DNA of 64,000 nt from Sphingomonas sp. 32-62-10 (GTDB lineage: Bacteria > Pseudomonadota > Alphaproteobacteria > Sphingomonadales > Sphingomonadaceae). The stretch covers positions 1-64,000 of the forward strand of contig NCEE01000006.1 in the NCBI GenBank assembly GCA_002280555.1, read 5' to 3'. Both the position numbers and the translations under genes were made by a program. Below the pieces are notes generated by a model. The model had not been told where the DNA came from and did no database searches. It saw only the letters and a list, made by a program, of their open reading frames with translations. Below, in pieces: positions 26,271-35,549 of this stretch; positions within the stretch are counted from its first letter, which is position 1; every line of letters begins with the position of its first letter.

Positions 26271-29200
26271 ACCTCACCGCCTTTGCCGTCCATCGCTGGC
26301 AGGTGACGCTGCTGGTATTCCTGCTGCTGGCGACTCTTGGCGCATCGGCGTTTCTGTCGATCCCCCGCTCGGTCGATCCGCATTTCCCGATTTCGGCGAC
26401 GGTGGTGACGGTGATCCTGCCTGGGGCCGACGCCGCCGATGTCGAAGAAACGATCGCCAAGCCGCTTGAGGATGTGCTGCAAGGCCTTGATCACGTCCGC
26501 GAGATCCGCTCGACCAGCACCGACGGCGCCGCCGTCATCACGGTCGATTTCGAACATGGCACCGATGCCGAACAGTCGCTCGATCGGGTGGTCCGCGAAG
26601 TAAATGCGGTGCGCGATCAGTTGCCACAGGGCATTCAGCGCATCGCCTTTCGCCGCCCCCGCACGACCGAGGCAGGCGTCCTTCAACTCGCGCTCGTCAG
26701 CGATAACGCCAATTGGCTGCGCATGGCCAAATATGCCGATGATCTGCGCGATCGGTTGAACGTGGTGCCCGGTGTGCGTTCGACGACGATCGATGCGCTC
26801 GCCCGGCCCGAAGTCCGCGTCGCGATCGACGCTGGTCGCCTTGCTGAGGCGCGGCTGCCGGCATCAGCGGTGGCGAATGCGATCACCCAGGGCGGGATCG
26901 ATCTCCCCGCAGGCGCGGTCAGCGGATCGGGACGGCGGTTCAACATCGATGCGGGCGGCGCCTATCGCAGCGTCGACGCAGTGCGCAACGTGACGGTCCG
27001 GGCAGGCGACGGGCGGCTGGTGCGGGTCGGCGATGTCGCGACGGTCGGCTGGGCCGAGGCCGAGCAGCTCCACATCGCGCGGTTCAACGGCAAGCGCGCG
27101 CTGTTCGTGACGGTGCGCCAGAAGGACGAGGTTGATGCCGGCACCTTGCGCGATGCGCTGGTCAGTGCCGTTGCCGCTTACCGCACCGATTTGCCGCCTG
27201 ACATCAAGCTCGAAGTCGCGTTCGATCAGAGCCGCGACATCGCGGTCAAACTCGCGCAGCTCGCGCGGGATTTCGCGATTGCGCTGGGGCTGGTGCTGAT
27301 CACTATCTTCCCGCTCGGCTTCCGACCCTCGCTGATCGTGATGGTCTCGATCCCCTTGAGCCTCGCGATGGGCGTGCTGCTGCTCTATTGGTTTGGCTAT
27401 TCGCTCAACCAGATCAGCATCTCGGGCTTTATCATTTCGCTGGGGTTGCTGGTTGACGATTCGATCGTGGTGACCGAGAATATCGAGCGCCATATTCGTG
27501 ACGGCGATCCACCGATCACCGCCGCCGTCAATGGCACACGGGAAATTGGTGCGGCGGTGATGGGCGCAACCGGCGTGCTTTTGTTCGCCTTTCTGCCGCT
27601 GACGTTCCTGCCTGAAGGCGCCGGCGACTTCGTGCGCGGGTTGCCGATGGCGGTAATCCTTACCGTGGCGAGTTCGCTGGTAGTTTCGCTGACGATCATC
27701 CCGTTCATCGCGAGCCGGATGCTCAAACCGCACGGCGCAGAGGGCAACGCGCTGCTCCGCACCATCATGGGCGGCATTCATACTTTTTATTCGCCGATCC
27801 TCCATACCGCGCTCGATCGGCCCCGGATCTGGTTCTGGAGCGCGCTGATCCTGTGCATCGGCGCGTTCGGGCTGGTGCCGGTGCTCGGCTTCAGCCTGTT
27901 TCCGTCCGCGGAGACGCCCTATTTCCTGGCGCGCGTGGAAACACCGGAAGGCAGCAGCATCGCCCAGACCGACAAGGCCGTGCGTGACGTATCCGCCATC
28001 ATCGCGAAAGAAGGCGCGGTGGTGAACCGCATGGACAATGCCGGGCGCGGCAATCCGCAGATTTTCTACAACATTTTCCCGCGTGAAGAGCGCGCCCGTT
28101 ACGGCGACATCTTCGTCACGATGAAGGAATGGGATCCGCGCGTCAGCCCGGGCATGTTGCGGCGCTTGCGGGAGCGGCTGGCGGCTTTTCCTGATGCCCG
28201 CGTGACCGTCGTCAATTTCGAAAATGGCCCGCCGGTCGAAGCGCCGATTGCGGTGCGCGTGCGCGGGCCTGAGCTCGATGTGCTGAAGAAGTTGTCGGAC
28301 CGCGTGATCGCCGAAATGGAAAAGGTGCCGGGCCTGCGCGATATCGACAGCCCGGTCGCCTATGACCGGGTCGATATCGATCTGGGGCTGGATGAGGCCA
28401 AGGCCGGGCTGCTGGGGGTCGCGCCGGGCGAAGCGCGCCGCGCCGTGCGCCTCGCGATCAGCGGCGAACAGGCAAGCCGCCTCCGTGATGAGGAGGGCGA
28501 TACCTGGCCCGTCACCGTCCGTTTGCCCCTGCCGGGGAACCAGCCGGTGTCGGCACTCGGTCAGGTCTATGTGCCGACCACCGCTGGGGGCAGCATTCCG
28601 TTGCTCGAGATCGCTACGCCTACGCTCAAAAGCGTTGCCCCCCAGATTACCCGCTTCAAGCTGCAACGCACGGTAACGATCACCGCCTATAATCAACCCG
28701 GCGAGCTGACGTCGAAGCTGACTACGGTGGTGCAAAAACAACTCAAGAACATTGATCTGCCCAAGGGCTACAGCATCAGCCTGGGCGGCGAAGCCGAGGC
28801 GGCGGCGCGTAATTTCTCCGGGCTGGGGCCGATCATCCTGCTCGCGACCTTCGGGATTATCGGCGTGCTCGTGCTCGAGTTCGGCCGATTCAAGGAAACC
28901 GCGGTGGTCGCGGGCGTGGTCCCGCTCGGCACGTTCGGCGGGCTGATCGCGCTGTTGGTAACAGGCAATTCACTGTCGTTTCTGGCGATCATCGGCTTCG
29001 TCGCGCTGATCGGCATCGAGATCAAGAACTCGATCCTGCTCGTCGATTTCACGACGCAGCTGCGCGAACGCGGGATGGGCCTGCGCGAGGCGATCGAGAA
29101 AGCGGGCGAAATCCGCTTCCTCCCGGTGCTGCTTACCTCGGTAACTGCGATCGGCGGATTGCTCCCACTCGCGCTCGGCGGATCGGCGCTCTATTCGCCG

Positions 29201-29356
29201 CTGGCGTGGGTGATCATCGGTGGGCTGATCAGCTCGACCTTCCTCAGCCGGATCATCACCCCCGTGATGTACCTGCTGGCGGTGCGCGGCGATGAGAAAC
29301 GCGCGGTCGATGCCCGTGATGCCACAGATGTTGCGCTCCACCCGGACAGACCGTAA
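26267..29356 (+). CDS. RND efflux transporter permease (AcrB/MexB superfamily)
   Basis: 1029 residues. The N-terminal helix (LLVFLLLATLGASAFLSIPRS) and large periplasmic loops are followed by the RND motif block ISISGFIISLGLLVDDSIVVTENIERHI in the fourth helix region, with the paired acidic residues used for proton relay, and the second half repeats the topology, including GFVALIGIEIKNSILLVDFTTQLRERG. It starts in the ATGA overlap with the adaptor gene, so translation depended on coupling. The pump is complete, but its adaptor is broken. The outer-membrane partner is not in this window. Confidence 0.95.
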   Translation: MNLTAFAVHRWQVTLLVFLLLATLGASAFLSIPRSVDPHFPISATVVTVILPGADAADVEETIAKPLEDVLQGLDHVREIRSTSTDGAAVITVDFEHGTDAEQSLDRVVREVNAVRDQLPQGIQRIAFRRPRTTEAGVLQLALVSDNANWLRMAKYADDLRDRLNVVPGVRSTTIDALARPEVRVAIDAGRLAEARLPASAVANAITQGGIDLPAGAVSGSGRRFNIDAGGAYRSVDAVRNVTVRAGDGRLVRVGDVATVGWAEAEQLHIARFNGKRALFVTVRQKDEVDAGTLRDALVSAVAAYRTDLPPDIKLEVAFDQSRDIAVKLAQLARDFAIALGLVLITIFPLGFRPSLIVMVSIPLSLAMGVLLLYWFGYSLNQISISGFIISLGLLVDDSIVVTENIERHIRDGDPPITAAVNGTREIGAAVMGATGVLLFAFLPLTFLPEGAGDFVRGLPMAVILTVASSLVVSLTIIPFIASRMLKPHGAEGNALLRTIMGGIHTFYSPILHTALDRPRIWFWSALILCIGAFGLVPVLGFSLFPSAETPYFLARVETPEGSSIAQTDKAVRDVSAIIAKEGAVVNRMDNAGRGNPQIFYNIFPREERARYGDIFVTMKEWDPRVSPGMLRRLRERLAAFPDARVTVVNFENGPPVEAPIAVRVRGPELDVLKKLSDRVIAEMEKVPGLRDIDSPVAYDRVDIDLGLDEAKAGLLGVAPGEARRAVRLAISGEQASRLRDEEGDTWPVTVRLPLPGNQPVSALGQVYVPTTAGGSIPLLEIATPTLKSVAPQITRFKLQRTVTITAYNQPGELTSKLTTVVQKQLKNIDLPKGYSISLGGEAEAAARNFSGLGPIILLATFGIIGVLVLEFGRFKETAVVAGVVPLGTFGGLIALLVTGNSLSFLAIIGFVALIGIEIKNSILLVDFTTQLRERGMGLREAIEKAGEIRFLPVLLTSVTAIGGLLPLALGGSALYSPLAWVIIGGLISSTFLSRIITPVMYLLAVRGDEKRAVDARDATDVALHPDRP

Positions 29357-29367
29357 AAGTCCGCTTC

Positions 29368-29393
29368 AGGCGGCCGGCTTGGGTCGCCTTTTT
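29368..29393 (+). terminator. Rho-independent terminator after the RND operon
   Basis: AGGCGGCC (29368-29375) pairs with GGTCGCCT (29382-29389) with one wobble, around GGCTTG, followed by a run of five T. It separates the pump from argD. Confidence 0.85.
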
Positions 29394-29411
29394 GCGTTAG
29401 GGAGCCTTGCC

Positions 29412-30608
29412 ATGCCGATTACCCCGCTCATGCCCGTTTACCCGCGGTGCGATGTGCGTCCGGTGCGCGGTGAAGGTTGCTACCTGATCGGAGAGCGCGG
29501 TGAGCGCTATCTCGATTTTGCCAGCGGTATCGCCGTCAACGCGCTCGGCCATGGCCATCCCAAGCTGGTCAAGGCGATTGCCGATCAGGCAGCAACGCTG
29601 ATGCACGTCTCCAACCTCTACGGATCGCCGCAGGGGGAGAGGTTCGCGCAGCGGCTGGTCGATAACAGCTTTGCCGATACCGTGTTTTTCACCAATTCCG
29701 GCGCTGAGGCGGTCGAGTGCGCGATCAAGACTGCGCGCCGTTACCACTACGCCAATGGCAACCCGCAGCGGCACAAGCTGATCACTTTCAACAACGCCTT
29801 TCATGGCCGCACGATGGGCACGATCAGTGCCACCAATCAGGCCAAGATGCGCGACGGGTTCGAGCCATTGCTGCCCGGCTTCGGCTATGCGCCCTTCAAC
29901 GATCTGGAAGCGGCGCTTGCATTGATCGATGACGAGACGGCGGGTTTCCTGGTCGAGACGATCCAGGGCGAAGGCGGCGTGTCAGCCGGCACCGAGGCGT
30001 TCATCCAGGGCCTGCGTAAGGCGTGCGACGAGCACGGCCTGCTGCTGGTGCTTGACGAGGTGCAGTGCGGATACGGTCGCACCGGCAAGATGTGGGCCTA
30101 TGAGCATTACGGCATCACCCCTGATATCCTGGCATCGGCCAAGGGCATTGGCGGCGGTTTCCCGCTCGGCGCGTGCCTTGCGACCGAGGAAGCCGCCAAG
30201 GGCATGGTGTTCGGCACCCATGGCTCAACCTATGGCGGCAATCCGCTCGGCATGGCGGCGGGCGAGGCGATCCTCGACGTGATGCTCGAACCCGGTTTCC
30301 TCGATCATGTTACCGCGATGGGCGAACGACTCCGTCAGGCGCTTGAGCAGATGATCCCCAATCACGACCATATTTTTGACAGCGTTCGCGGGCGCGGGCT
30401 GATGGCCGGGCTGAAACTGAAGGACAGCGCCGTTGCGCGCGATTTCGTTGGCTATCTGCGCGATCATCACGGGCTTTTGACAGTCGCAGCGGGCGAAAAT
30501 GTCGTCCGCATCCTGCCGCCGCTGATCATCGAGCAGCATCACATCGACGAGTTCGTCCAGAAGATGAGCGATGCCGCGCGGGCCTATGCCCCGGCCGTGG
30601 CGGCGTGA
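29412..30608 (+). CDS. argD: Acetylornithine aminotransferase
   Basis: 398 residues from the ATG behind AGGGAGCC. Class III PLP aminotransferase: TNSGAEAVECAIKTARR (94-110), Asp215 in VLDEVQCG and the Schiff-base Lys244 in ASAKGIGGGFPLG. It converts N-acetylglutamate semialdehyde to N-acetylornithine in arginine synthesis and may also serve succinyldiaminopimelate transamination. argF starts in its stop codon (GTGA), so the two are co-translated. Confidence 0.95.
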   Translation: MPITPLMPVYPRCDVRPVRGEGCYLIGERGERYLDFASGIAVNALGHGHPKLVKAIADQAATLMHVSNLYGSPQGERFAQRLVDNSFADTVFFTNSGAEAVECAIKTARRYHYANGNPQRHKLITFNNAFHGRTMGTISATNQAKMRDGFEPLLPGFGYAPFNDLEAALALIDDETAGFLVETIQGEGGVSAGTEAFIQGLRKACDEHGLLLVLDEVQCGYGRTGKMWAYEHYGITPDILASAKGIGGGFPLGACLATEEAAKGMVFGTHGSTYGGNPLGMAAGEAILDVMLEPGFLDHVTAMGERLRQALEQMIPNHDHIFDSVRGRGLMAGLKLKDSAVARDFVGYLRDHHGLLTVAAGENVVRILPPLIIEQHHIDEFVQKMSDAARAYAPAVAA

Positions 30609-31525
30609 CCCGCCACTTCCTCAATCTCTCGGACGCCGGGGCCGACGCGATCGCCGCGATGCTGGCCGACGCGCTCGATCGCAAAAATGCGCGGGCGGGG
30701 TGGCCAAAGGGCAAGGTGGATGCCGATGCACCGCTTGCCGGGCGCGTGCTGGCGATGATCTTCGAGAAGAACTCGACGCGCACCCGCGTGTCGTTTGACA
30801 TGGCGATCCGCCAGCTGGGCGGCACCAGTATCGTCATGGAGGCCGGATCAATGCAGCTGGGGCGCGGTGAAAGCATCGCCGATACCGCCCGCGTCCTGTC
30901 TGGCTATGTCGATGCGATCATGATCCGCACGGATGATCATGCCAAGGTGGTCGAGATGGCGCAGTACGCCAGCGTGCCGGTGATTAACGGGCTCACCGAT
31001 GCATCGCACCCCTGCCAGATCATGGCCGATCTGCTGACGATCATCGATAGCGGCCGTGCGCTGCCGGGGCTGAAGGTGGCGTGGCTTGGCGATGGCAACA
31101 ATGTGCTCGCCTCGATCGCCGAGGCTGCCGGGCTGATGCATTTCGATGTCGTCGCCGCGTGCCCGCAAGGGTTCCAGCCGAGCGACGAGGATCTGGCGCT
31201 CGGCAAGGGGCGCGCGCGCTGCGTCGCCTCGCCGCACGAAGCGGTCGAGGGGGCCGACGTGATCGTCACCGACACATGGATTTCGATGGGGCAGGCGCAT
31301 GCCGACACCAAGCTCGATGCGATGATGCCCTATCAGGTGACGCCTGCGCTGATGGCCTCCGCGCGTCCAGATGCGGTTTTCCTGCATTGCCTGCCAGCCC
31401 ACCGCGGCGAGGAAGTGACGGCAGACGTGATCGACGGCCCGCAATCGCTGATCTGGGCGGAAGCGGAAAACCGGCTGCACGCGCAGAAATCGATCCTGCG
31501 CTGGTGCTTCGGGCAGATCGGTTGA
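30605..31525 (+). CDS. argF: Ornithine carbamoyltransferase
   Basis: 306 residues from a GTG overlapping argD. Carbamoyl-phosphate motif EKNSTRTRVSFD with STRTR, then the HPCQ motif (DASHPCQIMADLLTI), and ornithine-site HCLPAHRGEEV. Together with argD upstream it supplies citrulline for arginine synthesis. It sits immediately before a repeat and hslO; argD-argF-hslO is a common order in alphaproteobacteria. Confidence 0.97.
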   Translation: MTRHFLNLSDAGADAIAAMLADALDRKNARAGWPKGKVDADAPLAGRVLAMIFEKNSTRTRVSFDMAIRQLGGTSIVMEAGSMQLGRGESIADTARVLSGYVDAIMIRTDDHAKVVEMAQYASVPVINGLTDASHPCQIMADLLTIIDSGRALPGLKVAWLGDGNNVLASIAEAAGLMHFDVVAACPQGFQPSDEDLALGKGRARCVASPHEAVEGADVIVTDTWISMGQAHADTKLDAMMPYQVTPALMASARPDAVFLHCLPAHRGEEVTADVIDGPQSLIWAEAENRLHAQKSILRWCFGQIG

Positions 31526-31550
31526 TCTTGCGACGATCATTTCCCATCTT

Positions 31551-31633
31551 CGTCATGCCAGCGCAGGCTGGCATCTCATCCCACCAAGCGCGCCAATGCC
31601 GCACGAGACCCCAGCTAACGCTGGGGTGACGGA
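31551..31633. repeat. Composite palindromic repeat between argF and hslO
   Basis: Starts CGTCATGCCAGC with inverted TGCCAGC/GCTGGCA arms and ends ACCCCAGC-TAAC-GCTGGGGTGACGG, an 8-bp perfect hairpin. The outer edges (CGTCA and TGACG) are inverted. The GGAG at 31631-31634 is the ribosome site of hslO, so the element touches the gene's leader. Confidence 0.75.
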
Positions 31634-31641
31634 GTTTTTTT

Positions 31642-32553
31642 ATGAATACCGACCAGGATATCGACACCGATCGCGCGCTGGGCTTCACCATTCCCGATCG
31701 CCACGCGCGTGGGCGCATCGTTCGCCTTGGTCCGGTGCTCGATACGATCCTGGAGGCACATGCCTATCCGCCCGCCATTGAGGCACTGTTGGCCGAGGCG
31801 CTGACGCTGACGGCGCTGGTGGGATCGACCTTGAAGGATGTTGGCGGCCAACTAACGATGCAAACGCAGACCGAAAACGGCGTTATCCGGTTGCTGGTAT
31901 GCGATTTCCGCGGCGGCGAGCTGCGCGGCTATATCGATTTCGATGCTGACAAGCTGGCGGATCAGCCCGAACTACCGAGCCTGTTTGCGCTGTTCGGTGC
32001 TGGCTATCTGACGATGACCTTCGATCATGCAGGAACCGGTGAGCGCTATCAGGGCATTGTGCCGCTCGACGGGGACACGCTGGCCGCCGCAGTAGAGAGC
32101 TATTTCGTCCAGTCGGAACAGATTCCGACGTTGGTCAAAATCGGCTTTACCAAAGGCGCCAATGGCAAGCACCGCGCCGGCGGCCTGTTCCTGCAACATT
32201 TGCCCGAAGGCGAGGTTGGCCGCGATCGCATTCACACCCGGCTCGATCATCCGGAATGGGAGCATGTTGCGGTGCTGGGCGGCACAATGGCGGTCGATGA
32301 GCTTACCGATGCCACGCTGCCGCTCGAAACGTTGATTTGGCGACTGTTCAACGAAGAGAGCGAAGTCCGCATCCTGCCCGATGTATTGCTATCAAAGGGC
32401 TGTCGTTGTTCGGTTGATTATATCGCGCAAGTTATCGGAAAATTTCCGATCGAGGAACAACGCGATATGGCCGATGAAAATGGCGTTATCACCGTCGATT
32501 GCGCGTTCTGTTCAACCAAGTTTCCCCTACAAGTGGGGATAACGACCCCTTAG
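31642..32553 (+). CDS. hslO: Redox-regulated chaperone Hsp33
   Basis: 303 residues. C-terminal zinc switch motif: CRC in SKGCRCSVDYI and CAFC in TVDCAFCSTKF, i.e. CxC and CxxC as in HslO. The N-terminal folded domain includes TLTALVGSTLKDVGGQLTMQTQTENG. Oxidation releases the zinc and turns on holdase activity during oxidative stress. GGAG seven bases before the ATG is formed at the edge of a palindromic repeat. Confidence 0.96.
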   Translation: MNTDQDIDTDRALGFTIPDRHARGRIVRLGPVLDTILEAHAYPPAIEALLAEALTLTALVGSTLKDVGGQLTMQTQTENGVIRLLVCDFRGGELRGYIDFDADKLADQPELPSLFALFGAGYLTMTFDHAGTGERYQGIVPLDGDTLAAAVESYFVQSEQIPTLVKIGFTKGANGKHRAGGLFLQHLPEGEVGRDRIHTRLDHPEWEHVAVLGGTMAVDELTDATLPLETLIWRLFNEESEVRILPDVLLSKGCRCSVDYIAQVIGKFPIEEQRDMADENGVITVDCAFCSTKFPLQVGITTP

Positions 32554-32648
32554 TTGTTGTTGCATCCTGGCCCTGTTCCCCGCAGATGTTTGCTGGGGGC
32601 ACCAAGGGCGAATCGTTTTGCGATCGCAGGTGGCGAGGGACAGAACAG

Positions 32649-33086
32649 ATGCGGAAAGGTTACTGGATGCGCTCGCTGGCGGCGGGCATTGCCCTTTGTA
32701 CAGGCGCGGCCGTCGCGAACAGCCCGGCTGCGTTGCCAGTTGCGGGGGCCATTGGTCAGATCGAGCCTGGCCAATGGCAGTTGCGCGAAGCCGGATCGGC
32801 CGCACCGCCCCGGCTGATCTGCGTTGCCAATCCTGATCGCTTGATTCAAATCGAACATGCGGGCCTGACGTGTGCGCGAACGCTGCTGAGCGATCAGCCG
32901 CGAACCGCGACAATCAGCTATAGCTGCCCTGGCGCTGGGCATGGGCGGACGATGATCCGCATCGAGACGCGAAACAGTTTTCACCTCGAAACTCAGGGTA
33001 TCGCGGGGGGCGCGCCGTTCGACATGGCATTCGAGGCCAAGCGCATGGGGGATTGTGCCGCTGCATCGCTGAAAGCCGGGCGTTAA
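32649..33086 (+). CDS. Secreted DUF3617-like protein
   Basis: 145 residues from ATG after GAGGGAC (an ATG six codons later is possible). N-terminal signal peptide MRSLAAGIALCTGAAVANS follows a short MRKGYW lead. The body has PGQWQLREAG near the start and conserved Cys residues in ICVANP, TCARTL, YSCPG and GDCAA, like the DUF3617 secreted family (G-x-W plus Cys). Small periplasmic protein of unknown role, with the downstream sequence ending at a strong terminator. Confidence 0.7.
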   Translation: MRKGYWMRSLAAGIALCTGAAVANSPAALPVAGAIGQIEPGQWQLREAGSAAPPRLICVANPDRLIQIEHAGLTCARTLLSDQPRTATISYSCPGAGHGRTMIRIETRNSFHLETQGIAGGAPFDMAFEAKRMGDCAAASLKAGR

Positions 33087-33163
33087 GCTGGGGTATAGAT
33101 TTGGCTGTTATACCGATTAGGTGCTGATGGCACGCTTTCTCCCTGAGGGTTTGAAGCCCCACT

Positions 33164-33193
33164 GGGCCGCCTTAACCAGGCGGCCCTTCTTTT
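33164..33193 (+). terminator. Rho-independent terminator upstream of queC
   Basis: GGGCCGCC (33164-33171) pairs with GGCGGCCC (33179-33186) around TTAACCA, followed by TTCTTTT. It ends the DUF3617-like gene or a small RNA starting before it. Confidence 0.85.
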
Positions 33194-33244
33194 GGTGATG
33201 ATCGCTTGCAGCCATGGTACATTGCGACTAGCGACCCGCCGATC

Positions 33245-33934
33245 ATGACGAACACGCAAAAAATGGCCGTGGTGCTGCTGTCGGGCGGCCTCGATTCAAT
33301 GGTTTCGGCTGCGCGCGCGCGTGAAGCCGGGTTTGGGTTGCTGGCACTGTCGGTGGATTACAATCAGCGCCACCGGGTTGAACTGGCCGCCGCAGGACAG
33401 ATTGCACGGGCATTGGGGGCAGAGCGGCATATCGTGCTGCCGCTCGATCTGTCGGCCTTTGGCGGCTCGGCGCTGACGGCGGATATCGATGTGCCAAAAC
33501 AGGGGGTGCGCCCCGGCATTCCGGTTACCTATGTACCTGCCCGCAACACGATTTTCCTCAGCCTTGCGCTCGGTTGGGCGGAGGCGGCGGGTGCCCATGA
33601 GCTGTTCATCGGGGTGAACGCGCTCGATTATTCGGGCTATCCCGATTGCCGCCCCGAATTTGTCGCCAGTTTCGAAGCAATGGCAGCACTTGCAACGCGC
33701 GACGGTGTGGAGGGGCGCGGCTTTTCCATCCACGCCCCGCTACAACATATGACCAAGGCAGATATCGTGCGTGAGGCGGCACGGCTTGGCATTGACGCCG
33801 GCTTGAGCTGGTCCTGTTATGATCCCACGCCTGAGACGCTGCATTGCGGGCTGTGCGATAGCTGTCGATTGCGCCAGCGCGGGTTTGACGAAGCGGGGAT
33901 CGCAGACCCGACTGCGTACGCCGCACGGCCATGA
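33245..33934 (+). CDS. queC: 7-cyano-7-deazaguanine synthase
   Basis: 229 residues from the ATG giving MTNTQKMAVV. PP-loop SGGLDS at 13-18, then YVPARNTIFLSLALGWAE. Zinc-site cysteines lie in SWSCYDPTPETLHCGLCDSCRLR. It makes preQ0 from 7-carboxy-7-deazaguanine with ATP and ammonia in queuosine synthesis. Its end overlaps queE by four bases. Confidence 0.97.
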   Translation: MTNTQKMAVVLLSGGLDSMVSAARAREAGFGLLALSVDYNQRHRVELAAAGQIARALGAERHIVLPLDLSAFGGSALTADIDVPKQGVRPGIPVTYVPARNTIFLSLALGWAEAAGAHELFIGVNALDYSGYPDCRPEFVASFEAMAALATRDGVEGRGFSIHAPLQHMTKADIVREAARLGIDAGLSWSCYDPTPETLHCGLCDSCRLRQRGFDEAGIADPTAYAARP

Positions 33935-34563
33935 GCTATGCCGTCAAGGAAATGTTCCTGACGTTGCAGGGTGAAGGCGTGAATGCCGGGCGCCGGGCGG
34001 TTTTTGTGCGCTTTGCCGGGTGCAACCTGTGGTCAGGCCGCGAGGAGGACCGCGCGACCGCGGTATGCCGGTTCTGCGATACTGATTTTGTCGGCGTCGA
34101 CGGGGCAGGGGGTGCGCGTTTTGCTGATGCGGCCATGCTCGCCGCGGCGGTGGTAGGGCATTGGAATGGGCCATCGACCGACCGGTTTGTGGTGTTGACC
34201 GGCGGCGAGCCGATGCTTCAGGTCGACGATGCTTTAGTTGATGCGCTGCACGCGGCCGGGTTCCGCATCGCCATCGAGACCAACGGCACGTTGCCGGTGC
34301 ATCGCGGTATCGACTGGGTTTGTGTCAGCCCCAAAGCGGGCAGCGACGTCGTCCAGCAATCAGGCGATGAACTGAAACTTGTCTGGCCGCAGCCCGGCAC
34401 CGATATCGACGCAGTTGAGCAATGGGCGTTCGATCACTTTCTGCTGCAACCGCTTGACAGCCCTGCTGCTGCACAAAATCAGGCGATCGCGATTCAGACC
34501 GTTCTCGCCCGGCCGCGCTGGCGGCTATCGCTGCAAACGCACAAGCTGCTCGGGTTACGCTAG
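33931..34563 (+). CDS. queE: 7-carboxy-7-deazaguanine synthase
   Basis: 210 residues of radical SAM type. The cluster motif is C31-x14-C46-x2-C49 (NLWSGREEDRATAV spans C31 to C46), the expanded form known for a proteobacterial QueE subtype, not the usual CxxxCxxC. TGGEPMLQ and IETNGTL complete the SAM and magnesium site. Converts 6-carboxytetrahydropterin to CDG, the substrate of QueC. It is coupled to queC by ATGA. Confidence 0.96.
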   Translation: MSYAVKEMFLTLQGEGVNAGRRAVFVRFAGCNLWSGREEDRATAVCRFCDTDFVGVDGAGGARFADAAMLAAAVVGHWNGPSTDRFVVLTGGEPMLQVDDALVDALHAAGFRIAIETNGTLPVHRGIDWVCVSPKAGSDVVQQSGDELKLVWPQPGTDIDAVEQWAFDHFLLQPLDSPAAAQNQAIAIQTVLARPRWRLSLQTHKLLGLR

Positions 34564-34585
34564 CGAGCCAACAAGGCCCCCTTGG

Positions 34586-35242
34586 TCAATAGGCTTGCGG
34601 GCACTTCTTAAAATCGAAGCGATCCTTTTTCCAGCACTCTGGGTCCATGCGCAATATGGGGATCGTGCGCAGATAGATGCGCGCGCCAAATGCTTGTTCG
34701 CCGCGGGCCACCAAGCTGTTGCGCAATTCGCGCAGCCGGTTTGCCGCCAAGGTACCCAATTCGCCACGCGGCGTGAAAATCGCATCACGGCCAACATTTG
34801 CGGCGGTCTGACAGAAATTATACTGCGCATAGACCGTGGTAAATCCGGAATAGATTCGGGTCTGATATTTGTCGAAGGCGCCGGTTGCTGCCTTGGCAGT
34901 CTTGTTCTTGCGTGCAAAATATTTGCCGAGCGTGTCGAACGATTTCGCAAGTTCGGCCTTATGATCGAGCAACACAGCATTATAATTGGGAATAGTCATC
35001 AGCATCGGTTCGAAATCACAGCCAAGCGCCGAAACGTTCAGCGCGGCGCGTAACGACCAGACCATGCTGGCGCGCAGTTCAGCCTCGGTAGCGCCGGGCA
35101 GTTCGACGAACATGCCGGGTTCGTCACCGCGCACTGGTTCGCCGCTATAATCGGGGCTCTTGATGAAAAACTGAGCTGCGGCTGGGCTTGCCGCCGTCAT
35201 CCCCAGGGTCACTGCGAGCAATACCGCCAAACGCCACATCAT
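34586..35242 (-). CDS. Secreted protein of unknown function
   Basis: 218 residues from the first of two ATG codons with GAGGAAG upstream; the frame opens further but is not protein-like. Signal peptide MMWRLAVLLAVTLGMTAASPAAAQ. The mature protein has Tyr and Cys residues (SALGCDFEPMLM, QYNFCQTAANVGRD, DPECWKKDRFDF, KKCPQAY) that could form disulfides. No domain recognised. It is preceded by a long gene-poor stretch with a terminator that belongs to the neighbouring gene. Confidence 0.7.
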   Translation of the reverse strand: MMWRLAVLLAVTLGMTAASPAAAQFFIKSPDYSGEPVRGDEPGMFVELPGATEAELRASMVWSLRAALNVSALGCDFEPMLMTIPNYNAVLLDHKAELAKSFDTLGKYFARKNKTAKAATGAFDKYQTRIYSGFTTVYAQYNFCQTAANVGRDAIFTPRGELGTLAANRLRELRNSLVARGEQAFGARIYLRTIPILRMDPECWKKDRFDFKKCPQAY

Positions 35243-35549
35243 CAATCTTCCTCGCCTGATACCCCCTGCGCTGCCCCTAATGGCTTTTCGCAGCGGCCCC
35301 AAATCATTTTGCAAACTCAATTTGTGCGTAACAACCCGTCGATCGGATGACCGGCCGATTCGCTGCGCTCTCTTCGCTCTACGGCTGGCAAGCGAAGGCC
35401 CGGTTAACAACCCAGCGCTTCATTATGAGGACAGCGGCATCACGGTCAACACACGGTCAAAACAGGGCCGTTACACATAAAAAGGGCCGCCCGGCTGACC
35501 GGGCGGCCCTTTATGTGCCAGGCCACTCAAGGGCCGTGGCAATCACCAA
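35243..35549. other. Gene-free stretch with a terminator
   Basis: About 300 bases between two minus-strand genes. It holds the leader of the secreted-protein gene, two direct copies of ACGGTCA-type sequence near 35450 and the terminator at 35476-35514. No ORF looks coding. Confidence 0.6.
35476..35514 (-). terminator. Rho-independent terminator of the Met-rich lipoprotein gene
   Basis: A 14-bp perfect stem, AAAGGGCCGCCCGG with CCGGGCGGCCCTTT, around CTGA. Read on the minus strand it is followed by a T-rich ATGT tail, so it ends the gene at 35550-35807; it could also stop plus-strand transcripts. Confidence 0.85.

Noticed and set aside
26864..28741. 625-residue minus-strand ORF opposite the RND pump
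   Set aside because: Composition is Arg/His/Asp-rich without domains; it is the antisense of a conserved transporter in a high-GC gene.
31551..31633. CRISPR-like or attachment-site structure
   Set aside because: Only one palindromic unit with no regular spacers and no tRNA next to it.
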